A stretch of 64,000 bases of DNA from Syncephalis fuscata (taxonomy: Eukaryota; Zoopagomycota; Zoopagomycetes; Zoopagales; Piptocephalidaceae). Below the pieces are notes generated by a model. That model was not told the DNA's origin. It worked only from the letters and a program-made list of their open reading frames with translations, and did not search any database. This document shows, piece by piece, positions 10,805 to 26,278 of the stretch (the first letter of the stretch is position 1; every line of letters begins with the position of its first letter). The stretch is taken from assembly GCA_025786725.1 (NCBI GenBank), contig JAHLTZ010000022.1, forward strand, positions 310,001-374,000. Direction: 5' to 3'. The position numbers and the translations under genes were made by a program.

Positions 10805-13201
10805 GATGATGATAAAGAGAAAGAATGGCACTGACTTGTTGGCGAGACAAAAGGAGAATACCGAGCTGAATATATGCTAAAGAAGAATAACTCTACTGAC
10901 AAAGCGGTAACTTTTATAATGCTTTGTTGTTGTTGTTATTGATGGTACGACAAGAGTAGTGATATAGGCAAATAAAAGAACTGTGGAACACACCAGGTGC
11001 GCCTGCTCAGTAGATTGGCGTGGCTATGCCTGTGTGTGTATGTGTGTATGTGTGTATGTGCGTGCGTGCAGGTACAAGAAGACAAGCAAGAAAGAAAGAA
11101 AAAGCGACTATTCAAGGGTGACCAGGTATATTATCTGTCTGTCCGTCTGTGTGTGCGTTTGTGTGTGAGGTATGAAGTGTGCGCGTAAGGGGCTTTTAAA
11201 GGAAGAATAATCTGTAGACACAGTAGAAGTAAAAGTAGCAGCAGCAAGAAGAGGAGGAGAAACGTGGCTTGTAACAACAAGGATAAACGTGTTCGTCAAA
11301 GATGTATTTGAGCTTCGTCAAGTATTCAGGACTTTTGAATTGATAGTTAGCAGGGGAAAGGCCGGCTACTAGCACTATAAAATAGTTGTACCCGATGGCT
11401 TGCTAATGTGGCGTGATAGTCGACAATGAAAAGGAAAAAGGCATGGAAGAAGAGTGGCTGCGTTTTGGCAAGTCCACCTTGAATAGCGGAAAAGTAGAAA
11501 ATCACCCGAATAAGAATGACCAAGCAAGAAAATGTAGTAAAAAGAGTGTTGATGAGTCGACCACGTTGTTACCTCGACGACTACGACGAATGGACAAGAG
11601 TGGAGCAAAGACGGTTGATTTTTATATAGCGGACTAGATGATATATGGTCTATTAGCTGGGTTGCTGCACATGTTATAGATTTAAAAGATCTGCCAGTGG
11701 CGTGCCAAGCATGCATCAATACCAAGAAAAATCAAGTGACCTGTGGCCAAGTAGCTTCATACAAAGACTGTCTAGCTATTTCTGCCGCTATAGCTTGGCC
11801 ATAAAACTAGCCATCAATTAGTAATGATAATTATCGATGGTGCATCAGTATAGGTCTCGTTGCAACTATGATTACACGTTCCTTCGACATGTCATCGTTG
11901 TTAGTGTTGTTGCACATCGATTTAATTTAATTGCCGGTTTTATCCGTTGCACAGCGTTTTGCTGCCAATAAAGGTCATAGCAACTTGGCTGACCTGTTTT
12001 TGGGCAAATTACAAATGTTGAAACGTTTTCTCCTATACACCATTGCTATGTTTTATGTCTTCTATAAGTAAGTGTTGATGAAAGGAGTCTGGTTGTAGCA
12101 ATAAAGGAATGCAAAATAGCTACATCAATCGTGTAAATGATTTCTCTATTTTAATTCAATGTATTTTTATTGCTATATTGTAAATGTTATAACACCATAT
12201 ATGATCTGTAGTTTACAGCTACATATTCATTATAATTAAAAAGCAATTGAAACAGTATCAAGCCAAGTGCATAGTTCATATTTGTCAAATATCTGGCTGT
12301 AATCATATTAAAACATAGCAGTGCAATAATCAGTAACTACAGACTATTCTATAACATGCATTGTTCATCAGCATCCATATTGCTATGCCCTCTATTTATT
12401 ACACTCTGTATTGCAAATATAATGCTTGATATGTAGTTTGTAATAAACTTGGCTTTGTTCAATGATATCGACTGGTCTATTTTACATTGACAAGTAATGT
12501 CTGATTAATGTATAAATAGCTATGCATGATCAAAAACTATCGAATGATTACATGTGATTATTGTGTTTATAAGTGTGTAGAGCACCATACAGTAAGTGCT
12601 GGACAATGATCTACAAAACATGACCTATCACCTAATATCAGCAGTAGTTGACATAATGCTAGCAAGCATATCACATTGCATATCTATTGTAACTGCAACA
12701 TATAACGACATACTGAATTGATTTAGCATCCATTGTGGCTATATTAACCAAAATCATGAATAGAGTGCTGATCCCAGCAATAAAAAGTTTCACGATGATA
12801 TTAACTTAGTTTAAGAACAACTAGAGTAAACTATTCGTTTATGATTATAACAAATAGTAATACGTACATTGTATAAAATATATCGTGGAAATAAAATGCA
12901 GATCAATCAAGCACATTTAAGTGGTAGTTTAAAGTATATGTATATTAACCATCCATAATGGACGAACATACAGCCAGTTTCTTTTAGTTTGTTTGAGATT
13001 TTAACAAGTAATACAGTATTTAAATAGTAGTGATTTAAAATCAAATTCGTATTTATTAATTATGTAATTTCGTTTAAAATTTAAAATAGTATAACTAATG
13101 ATGCATAAATAGTTTATCCATAAACAATAAGTAATTGACTGGATATACAGTTGTTATGGTTATACGGCAAGAATTTGATCTATGAAAATGCGCTTGCGCC
13201 G
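10805..13201. other. 2.4-kb gene-poor stretch
   Basis: Upstream part has GT-rich simple repeats (about 11,027-11,070 and 11,135-11,170). Frames of up to 116 codons occur near 11.4-11.7 kb but resemble nothing known. A stop-free stretch at about 11,938-12,067 ends at a donor-like GTAAGT but has no start. From 12.1 kb on the DNA is AT-rich with no gene seen. Confidence 0.4.
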
Positions 13202-14283
13202 TTAAACCTTTAGTACCAAGTTGGGGTGCTTCTTCTTAGCCATTTCTATCCCTGCATTTATGTTATCAGCTTGACCAGCTTGCTTGTATAGAACTCCTAG
13301 TGTACTCAGAAGTTGGATGTTGTATTCATTGATTGCTTTGGCTTTATTTGCTACATCTTTGATTAAAGTCGGTTTAACATTGTTTGAATGGTTTCTGTAA
13401 AATAAAGTTTTTTCTTTAGTAATATAGAAGCCTAAATCAAATCATTAATGTTAATGTGCTGTACAATAAAGTGTAATTAGACTTACTTTTGCCGATTTTA
13501 GCGGGAAGCCAGCCTACTTCAAGTATGTAAGATAAACCTAATTGATACTAAGTTAATAATGCTCATTCTAATTGCGCGCGTATCTACCTTCTGAAATCTG
13601 CTTAATATAGTTCTTTGCTAATTCAGGTGTTAATGCGCCATCTGTGGCACTGAAATCAATCAGATTAGTAATTGAAACAGCAAAAGTGGCCATAAAGCAT
13701 TCATAGCTCTTATAGACGCCATTCGGAACTATACGCTTTATAGGAACAGAAGCATATTTAGTGCCCTGTTTAATTGTTTTATCTGTTGAGAAAGCGTATA
13801 GGCATCCTATTGTTTAATTTGAATACACTAGCAACAACATAACAACGTATATATACATATAACTATACCTTATAGAACATGAATTCTTCATCGATCATGC
13901 CTTCCTTTCCACACGAGAATTTAAAAACTTGCTCATTTAGTTCTGCCCATGCACTAGGCGATTCACCCTCATCACCGCTCGCACGCACAATTTTGAGACC
14001 TTCTATGCCGAATGCACCGGGCACATTTAATTTATAGCCAAAAAATTGTCGACCTATAGATAGTTTTAAAGTTCAGATAAAATATCAAATATAGATTAGT
14101 ATTGCCTATTAGTCTCACTAAGATCAATTTGAAGGCATAGCCGCCCTAATATTGTATCGTACCGTCAAATGGCATGCTAGCTTGAGTAACGGGACTTGAA
14201 ATTGCGGCAACATCTTGGCTAACGGATACTAATGCCAAAGTGGCAATCAAAGCAACGAAAGACTTGGAGTTGGGGAGCATCAT
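13202..14283 (-). CDS. Secreted protein of unknown function (frame break at one exon junction)
   Basis: The first exon gives a clear signal peptide (MMLPNSKSFVALIATLALVSVS, cleavage likely in the next few residues). Following exons read RQFFGYKLNVPGAFGIEGLKIV and FKFSCGKEGMIDEEFMFYK; later exons read KRIVPNGVYKSYECFMATFAV, GALTPELAKNYIKQIS, LSYILEVGWLPAKIGK and a Lys-rich end KKKHPNLVLKV. About 280 residues with few Cys. At the junction near 13,807-13,870 the two flanking exons are out of frame by one base with the only good splice sites. It is either a consensus error, a missed tiny exon or a recent mutation. No family recognised; a secreted effector-like protein is an inference. Confidence 0.6.
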
Positions 14284-14936
14284 GATAACTTCTAGTCAAT
14301 TGACAATGGTAGCTGACAAGGGTTTGGATGTAAAAATAATATTCGTAAAAATATTGCTGAAGATAGCAGTTGAAACGGAGCGTGGGGTAAATATATTGGA
14401 AAATAGACGATTGAACTATGAGCATTTTATAGTAAATTCAATGAGTGTAACTGATGAATTAGCATAAAAATACTAGTGGTGTATTAGATACAAGAAAGTT
14501 GAGTTTGAGACTGCTACAATGTTATCCGTAACTTAAAAAGGTAATCTACACATGTATTATAAAACTAAACAAGCTTGAAACTGGCATAGTGCTGCCCGTT
14601 GCTCAAAAAGACATTCTAAGGATGTATAGTAAAATAATCGAGTTTGAAATAGCTGCAGATAAATATAAGTTTCAATTCTAGATGGTTTAATTGCCAAACG
14701 ATTTGCATATAGTTTATTGAATTACAATTTGGCAATATTCTAATAAATACTCAAGCATTGAAACCATTTGCACACAGCTATATTCAATATTAATAGTGAA
14801 TAAAATTAGTTAGTATTGAGTTGAGTGCACAATATTTGTAACAGAGTCATTTCCAGCAAAGATCATACCACAGCACATCATTATTTAATATTTGTTTCTA
14901 TTATTTGCTATTACTATTATTACTGTTATTATTGTC
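14284..14936. other. Divergent intergenic region
   Basis: AT-rich DNA between the secreted-protein gene and PCID2, presumably holding both promoters. Minor imperfect internal repeats around 14,500-14,640 (two similar stretches containing CTACAATG/CTGCCCG and AAAAGG). Nothing else seen. Confidence 0.4.
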
Positions 14937-16411
14937 ATGTCACTCTACGCGCAATTAGCCACTCTAGCTCATCAGCCACCAAGTGAAGAGCTATTCGATA
15001 GCTTAATAGCCTTGTATCGGTAAGTAATCTGCACTTGTCTACTGTCTACTAAGACAAGCCGACTAGTTCCACTGCCAATACATTTCGTACACAGCCAGCC
15101 GCATCTCTGGGTCTATTGCGTGTCTGTGCGCGGCGTGTTGATACGATCGCACGCTTAGTATGTTGTAAATATAGCCACAATAGACATGAATCTAATCAAA
15201 GACGCGACAATTAGGTAGACGCACAAACGGGCAACAAGCGCTGTCACGAACGATGGACGCAGGAAGCCTCCAATTTGTTTAACTTTGCTGCACTGTAAGT
15301 TACGATACAGCTATTTACTAGCCAGTATTAAAATGGCGTTTAGTCGCGAGGAAGGTAATAGTGCATTATTGCTACTCGCAGGTCTACTATTGCAGATTTA
15401 TTTCCGAGTAAGATACAGTTTTACAGTAATGATTAATAGAGAATAGGATCATTAATGCTGTACCAGTTAAAAATGTTTAAATCTTGTGATCGTATTGTAT
15501 CGGCCGTCGAGAGTGCAAATGTTTCTATGGACAAATTTCCTCGATCTGAGCGTATCATGTACCAGTACTATTACGGACGCTACTTACTTAACCAGCATCG
15601 AGTTAACGAGGTATTTATTAATGGGCTGTATATTATTAGGATATAGCTGTTTATCATGTTAAAATAGGCTGTTGATACATTACAGAATGCATTTCTACGA
15701 TGCAGTAGACATGCTTTTAAAAATAAGCGGTAAATAATCATACATTGTTTTCTTATGCTACGTTTTTGTATTAACTTTGTTATAACTAGACGTATTCTTA
15801 TATATCTTATGGTTGCTGCTATGCTGACAGATAGATTACCTTCACCGACGCTGCTGGTCAAGTATCAGTTAGATGCGCCATTTATCAATCTTATACGCGA
15901 AATGCGTCGTGGTAATCTAGCAGGTTATTTTCGTGAACTAGCCACTTATAGCGCATGGCATACAAATTACGGCAATTTAATGTTGTTGCATCAACGAGGT
16001 ATGGTTATGGTGTATCGTTATTTGTTTAGACGAGTGTAGGTTCTAGTAGCGTATTTAAATGATAGCGTAGATCTCTTATAGCAATAATTACAAATAGATA
16101 TGTATTGCAAGGGTTGTCCAATGTGGATAAGCCGCGTCTTTTGCTCAACGATCTCGTTACTGCCTGTGCATTATCGGTGGGAAAACCAGTAGAGCCAGAG
16201 CATGACGAAGATGAGGTTATATTTCTAATTGCTTCTATGATCCAAAGTGTAAGTACTAACTACTAAACTATAGAATAGTATACTTATTAAAGAAATAATG
16301 CTACATATTGAATAGAAATATATACGTGGCTATATATCAATTACACATAGACTGCTAATTACTGCACGTGGTTCTGCCGAGGCGGCATTTCCACCAATTC
16401 GATCCCGTTAA
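14937..16411 (+). CDS. PCID2/Thp1/CSN12-like PCI-domain protein (TREX-2 mRNA export)
   Basis: PCI-domain protein of the PCID2/Thp1/Csn12 family, which couples transcription to mRNA export in the TREX-2 complex and binds Sem1. First exon MSLYAQLATLAHQPPSEELFDSLIALYR. The core is recognised in RIMYQYYYGRYLLNQHRVNE, AFLRCSRHAFKNKRRILIYLMVAAMLTDRLPSPTLLVKYQL and NLIREMRRGNLAGYFREL, then LMLLHQRGMVMVYRYLFRRV. The 3' exon reads IYIRGYISITHRLLITARGS, the winged-helix end of the PCI fold, and stops at 16,409-16,411. Several short introns. Confidence 0.87.
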
Positions 16412-16510
16412 TGCTATTCAAAGCAATAAATGATTTGTGATTTATTAATGCATATAGGATACTAGCAGTAATATTGGTAATAGTTATAATAAAAATAGTC
16501 AAGTGACGTA

Positions 16511-17824
16511 TTAAATATCCTTCATAATGGTATCCATTTCTACGCTGTTATTATCCACTTGTTCTGGTGAAGGGGTCGAAATACGTAATCGATTTAGAAT
16601 ATCGGGCACATCTGTTTCACGGAATGTATCCCATACATTATACAGATTCAATAATTGCTGTGCCACTTCTGCCACTTTATCAAGCGGTGTTGAAATGCCC
16701 GCAAACCATTGTTTTAACCGATCTGATAATGATGAAGGCAGTGTATCGGCTAGATGGTTGCCACTACCACCACTCGTATTAGATGAACCGAGTCATCTGG
16801 CTGCAGTGTACACGTAAGATAAAGTGCGGCCAGTGTAATAACATGTGGCGGATAACGCAGACAAACATCGATTCTAAAACTATCATTAATAACGAACCTA
16901 GTAGAAATTGTATTAATATTAGTAATTAAGTAATTAAGTAATTAGTGAATTAATGAGTCTATCATTTGACATACCATGCCGTTTGCATACTTGATGGTGG
17001 GAGATGTAACTCATCACATAATCTAACCATATATACATTATAAATATACAAATTGCATTATTAATTAGTTTATACAATTTACCGTGTTAATAGTTCATAA
17101 GGCTGATAAAGAACCATATAAAAGTCCATCTCTTCAAGTATATATATTTCTAATTCAGCAATGTCGGCCGAACTGTATGGAAATCGTGTTGGTATTGTTT
17201 TACCATCCACTTCTGTAGTTGTCAACTGAGAATCTATATTATAATCGACATTGATATCATTTAATTCATTTCATTGATCTATTGTATTTAACCTACGTTT
17301 TAAATACTCCCGCATTTCATTAACAAATGTACGCAAGTGATGGGGTGTTTCTTCAACTTTTGCCGCCAAATAAAGACACGTACAAGCGATAGGATACGCA
17401 TCGGTATTTCGATAAGCATTACTAGTCATGTTATTGCCAAATCATATCCAATGTAGTCACTACTTACTTTGCATAGTATCGCTGGAAATATGTCATTGCT
17501 GTAGCCAGTACACGTTGGCGCAATAGCATCCGTTTGCCAATATTCTGTATAACTATAGAATAACCAGTCTACGTAAGCATTATAGTTACACTGCTACATC
17601 ACGACACCTATTACCATTAGTATAGTGGAGCGTAAGTTTGATACGCTCTGGCCAACTAATATACGCCAGGTCGTGTTCCGGACCTGGCAATCTAGCAGTA
17701 GTTGGTATTAACCATCGCTGACTAAAACAAAACACAAGTACCAAAGTAAACAACACGCATATCCAAATAGCGTTACTATACTATCTGCTTACTACTGTGA
17801 CGATGACCAGTAAGAGGCCGCCAT
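16511..17824 (-). CDS. SSN8: Cyclin C (Mediator kinase module)
   Basis: Cyclin C, partner of CDK8 in the Mediator kinase module. Exon 1 MAASYWSSSQ matches the family N-terminus, followed by QRWLIPTTARLPGPEHDLAYISWPERIKLTLHY. Cyclin-box segments are visible as KVEETPHHLRTFVNEMREYLK (approximate), FPYSSADIAELEIYILEEMDFYMVLYQPYELL and RIDVCLRYPPHVITLAALYL. The end is KQWFAGISTPLDKVAEVAQQLLNLYNVWDTF followed by a short polar tail ending MKDI. The gene is convergent with PCID2, 100 bp apart. Confidence 0.88.
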
Positions 17825-19304
17825 AGTTGCACTATGCGCTAGGGCCAACAACGACTATAGTTATGACCACGCGTATCAACTATCCAACTATTAAACTCCA
17901 GTTAACGAGTATGGCTGTATAAAAACGAAGGTGTTTTAAGTGGTAAAAGTGAAAGCTATTGATCATAGCTTAATTTCGATATTAAACTGTCCATCAGTTT
18001 TTAGTACTGAGAATTGTTATTTGTTGAAGCAGTGCTACGTCAACTCTATTTGAATTAGTTGAAGTTGAGCCAGTCCGCACTATTTTCAATATCAAAATAG
18101 ATATCAGATAGTATTTCATGTTACTTACAATAAAATATAATAAATAAATAAAGGCTAATCCACATTATTGTTATTATAAAGTATTCAAAGCATTATAGTT
18201 TGTTGATTGATGTTATTTATTATCCACCATCATGTTCAATAAATTGGATATTATTAAAGTAACCATTTTAATTACAAATCATACTAAATGACTAATATAT
18301 TTAATTAAATTGTATAATAGTGTTAAATGACACACAATATTTTATACAATGATATATTTTGTTTAACTTAATTAACAAGTATTAAAATTAAAAGTTAAAA
18401 ATGAAATGGTACATAGCATGTATATATTAGTACAATAACACTAACACAATTAAACAAAACAATTAACTAAATAATTATTGACATCATTGCTAAAAAGCTA
18501 ACATGGTTGTAATTGTAGTGAATGTAACTCATTGTAATATGTTAGTATTCAATCAATCTTTCTACACATAACCAACAACAACAATAATGACCAACCTCAA
18601 CCATTCCAAAGAAATCAATTTATTAATAACATTTTAATAAAAAGTAATATAATTGTGATGTGTATAACAACAGTGACATGACTTCAATTGGAACTAATTC
18701 TACTTTGGGGATTCAAAATAGAGGACACAAAGTAAATGTTATCACTTTTATTACCATTACTATTACTTATTGCTTCTATCGCTGTTTCTCATCTTTCCCA
18801 TTTAACATTTACTGTTTTTTCTCCACGCCTTCATCTTTTATTCCCGACAGACGCAAAGGCAGCTACAATAACGCTCTAGAAGTGTTGGGTTTGTGGGTAA
18901 GTAGCGGTGTTGACCCACTATTTATTTCTCCGCTTATACGTTCTATAACTTGTACTTTTCAGTTTCATCTATTGAGCGTCATCTATCAATCCTGCTCTCT
19001 CTACTGTTTACAGCCATCTTCTTTCGCTCTTTTCCCTATTTCTTTGTTATTTAGTTGGTTAGTGCCTGGTTGTTGTTAGGTAAGTGGCCGGCTAGAACGA
19101 CCAGCTGATAGATAGGTTCAATCGTTGTAACACGCGATTATGCCTGTGGACACTCGTTGTGCTGTTGGCACACACACGCACACACGCACACACACACTTG
19201 TTTCATCATAATAGACGGCTAACCAGTAGTTACTAGGTTGTTTTTTTAACCTACACCGTTTTTTGGTTTTAGAATCACTATAATTTAACAGTGTAACTAT
19301 TACC
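17825..19304. other. Intergenic region with repeat copy and PKC1 leader
   Basis: Between divergent cyclin C and PKC1. A copy of dispersed repeat R1 lies at about 18,180-18,735. T/C-rich leader-like DNA follows, with a probable 5' UTR intron of PKC1 at 19,080-19,272 (GTAAGTGG...GTTTTAG). A (CA)n tract lies at about 19,169-19,198. The open frame at 18,660-19,079 crosses the repeat and looks spurious. Confidence 0.5.
18180..18735. repeat. Dispersed repeat R1, uninterrupted copy
   Basis: Shares long diverged stretches with 51,425-52,300, for example a run ending in TAGCATGTATATATTAGT and another around TTGTGATGTG..ATAAC, AATTGGA, TCTACTTTG. This copy lacks the SINE found in the second one and so shows the empty target site near 18,245-18,265. 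No coding capacity seen. Confidence 0.7.
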
Positions 19305-23350
<4,046 letters not shown>

Positions 23351-23639
23351 TGCAAATAGCTATGAGCGATAACACCTAAATTCACACACACACACACATT
23401 TAAATACGCACACAACTAAATACACACATATCTAAATACACACGCAATTAAACACATGTGTGTGTGTTCTATTCAATAATAAAGCAATATGAATTTATTA
23501 CGTCATAACACATTTATGAATCCCATGTGATAACTGATAAGAGGAAAGACTTACGGGTTTAAGGAGATATAGATCTTCCATTTGCCACATATAGCGCATT
23601 ATTGCTCTTCTTTTCTTTTCAATACTATACTTTATTGCA

Positions 23640-26065
23640 ATGTGGCGTCATACTCGTACTTTGACCGGTCGACGCTGGCCCTTGATACTAGCAGGTACCG
23701 CGACAGCAACCTGGATGACTTATCGTTGGTCATCTCAACGAGAATCTACTACCTCTACCACTCCTTCTAATAATAACAACAATAATAATACTTCAAGGGC
23801 CTTGACCCATTTAAGCTCGTTAGAAACGCCCAGTTTATTTGAACGTGTTAAATCGGCTGTGACTGCAAATACTCAATTATCGTCAATGACAGCCTATGCC
23901 GATACACCAGTGGACGCGGCACCAGTAGCTGAGAATTGGCGTCCACCAACACGCGACGCCATGTTAGACCGACTACGACAAAGTGGTCAACCTAACGAGG
24001 CACCCTTTGATCTATTGGTCGTAGGTGGTGGTGCTACCGGTACTGGTGTGTTACTTGATGCTGCACTACGTGGACTTAATGTGGCGCTAGTTGAAAAGGA
24101 TGACTTTTCATCAGGTATGTATGATCGATAAAGAAGTAATTCGATAATAAGTTATTGATCATTATGGCAACTTTAAGGCACATCTTCTCGTTCAACAAAA
24201 TTGGTTCACGGTGGTGTGCGTTATTTGGAAAAGGCATTTATGGAACTTGATTATGAGCAGTATAAGCTTGTACGAGAAGCATTGCATGAACGTTCAGTCT
24301 TTTTACATATTGCACCATTCCTTAGTAATGAGCTGCCTATTATGCTGCCTCTTTACAAGTAGGTTGAACAAATATGCTTACATCAATGAAACAGATACTA
24401 ATGAATATTTGGTAGATGGTGGCAAGTACCATATTACTGGGCCGGTTGTAAAGCATATGATATGCTTGCTGGCAAAGAGAATATGGAACGAAGCTATTTT
24501 CTTACAAGACGTCGTGCTCTAGAGGCATTTCCTATGTTGAAGAAAGATGAGCTTGTTGGCGCATTGGTTTATTACGATGGCAAGTACATATGTATATAAT
24601 GGTTATAACTATATACTAATTGTAATATAGGTCAGCATAATGATGCTCGTATGAATGTAGCATTGGCTATGACCGCTGTTGCTCATGGTGCAACTGCAGC
24701 TAATCACGTAGAAGTAATGGATTTAGTTAAAGAAAAGAACGATCAAGGAGAAGAGGTGATTTGCGGTGCTGTAGTTCGTGATACATTAACTGGTAATAGT
24801 TGGACAGTTAAAGCCAAGGTAAATTAATAATGCTAGTATTATAATATAAACAATAATTTGTTTATTATTTAGGGAGTTGTTAATGCCACAGGTCCATTTA
24901 TTGGTAATAACAATAATAATAACAAAATACAATACAATACAAATACAAATGTAAATACTAATATAAATACTAATAATATAACTAGATGGATTACGTAAAA
25001 TGGATGAAGTCACAGCCAATGATATTGTCGTACCCAGTGCTGGTGTTCATATTATTCTACCAAATTACTATGCACCAGCCAATATGGGTCTAATTGATCC
25101 AAGTACAAGTGATGGTCGAGTTATCTTCTTTTTACCATGGCAAGGCAATACTATTGCTGGAACAACAGGTAATAACAATCTATTAATGATAATAACTAGA
25201 TATCTAATATAAATACTGTGACAGATTCACCGACTGATGTAACAGATAATCCTATGCCGCAAGAAGACGAAATTCAATGGATCCTTGATGAAGTTCAGCA
25301 TTATCTTAGTGAAGATGTTCAAGTACGTCGTGGTGATGTGTTGGCTGCTTGGTCAGGCATTCGTCCATTGGTACGTGATCCACGTGCCCACAATACTTCT
25401 GAATTAGTGCGCAGTCATATGCTTAATGTATCATCCGACAAGCTACTTACTATTGCCGGTGGTAAATGGACCACCTATCGACACATGGCCTCTGAAACTA
25501 TCGATGAAGCCATTCGAGTATTTAATTTAAAGCCTCAAGGACCATGTGTCACTGAGCATACACGCTTACTTGGATCACACGACTATTCACCGACCATGTT
25601 TATTCGTCTTATCCAAAAGTTTGGACTTGAGACGGATGTAGCAAAGCATTTGGCCACTTCTTATGGTGATCGGGCCTTTGTGGTTGGTTCCATGGCCACA
25701 TTAACCGGTCGACGCTGGCCACGAGTAGGCGAGCGTATTGCTACTGGCTATCCATACATCGAGGCCGAGGTCCGATATGCTGTTAACTACGAATATGCAT
25801 GCACTGCGGTGGTAAGTCAATAGTAGCATTTATAATATTTATAATAACATTTATACGTGTTTGCTATCACTAGGATGTATTGAGTCGACGCACACGTTTG
25901 GCCTTTTTAAATGCTCGTGCTGCCCATGAAGCATTACCACGTGTCGTTGAGATTATGTCCAAAGAATTAGGCTGGGATAAGAAACGATGCCGTGAAGAGA
26001 TTGAACAAGGCGAGAAGTTTCTACTTTACATGGGATATTCAAAGGATGAGCAGGCCGCCGCTTAA
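23640..26065 (+). CDS. GUT2: Mitochondrial FAD-dependent glycerol-3-phosphate dehydrogenase
   Basis: Oxidises glycerol-3-phosphate to dihydroxyacetone phosphate and passes electrons to ubiquinone at the outer face of the inner mitochondrial membrane. The N-terminus is a basic presequence with a hydrophobic stretch (LILAGTATATWMTYRW). The FAD Rossmann motif is DLLVVGGGATGTGVLLDAALRG, followed by TSSRSTKLVHGGVRYLEKA. Later come GVVNATGPF, FFLPWQGNTIAGTTDSP, RPLVRDP, LTIAGGKWTTYRHMA and the C-terminal DUF4478-like helical part ending KDEQAAA. Introns are short; all joins are in frame. The peptide TLTGRRWP occurs twice, once in the presequence and once near the C-terminus (see findings). Confidence 0.96.
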
Positions 26066-26278
26066 TATAGCCAGCACGTCATTATAACAATGGATATTCT
26101 TTGTTTCTTTTTCAAAGTTATTATGTTTATTCAATTATGCGGCTAAATGGCTGTTTTTACTCTTCTTTCTCTCCCTCTTTAAACGGCCCGCACATAAACA
26201 CGCCGCTACACTTAGACTTTAGGCTGATCTTGCCATGCGAACGCCTAGTGTTGATGTCAAATGATAAGTCATAGTCAG

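Noticed and set aside
11375-11725. 116-codon open frame on the minus strand, and 74-codon frame on the plus strand
   Set aside because: Overlap each other, low-complexity composition, no family resemblance, no splice context.
11938-12067. Stop-free stretch ending at a GTAAGT donor
   Set aside because: No start codon, no upstream acceptor and no partner exon downstream; could be chance.
18660-19079. 139-codon open frame upstream of PKC1
   Set aside because: Its start lies within repeat R1, composition is T/C-rich leader-like, and no homology is apparent.
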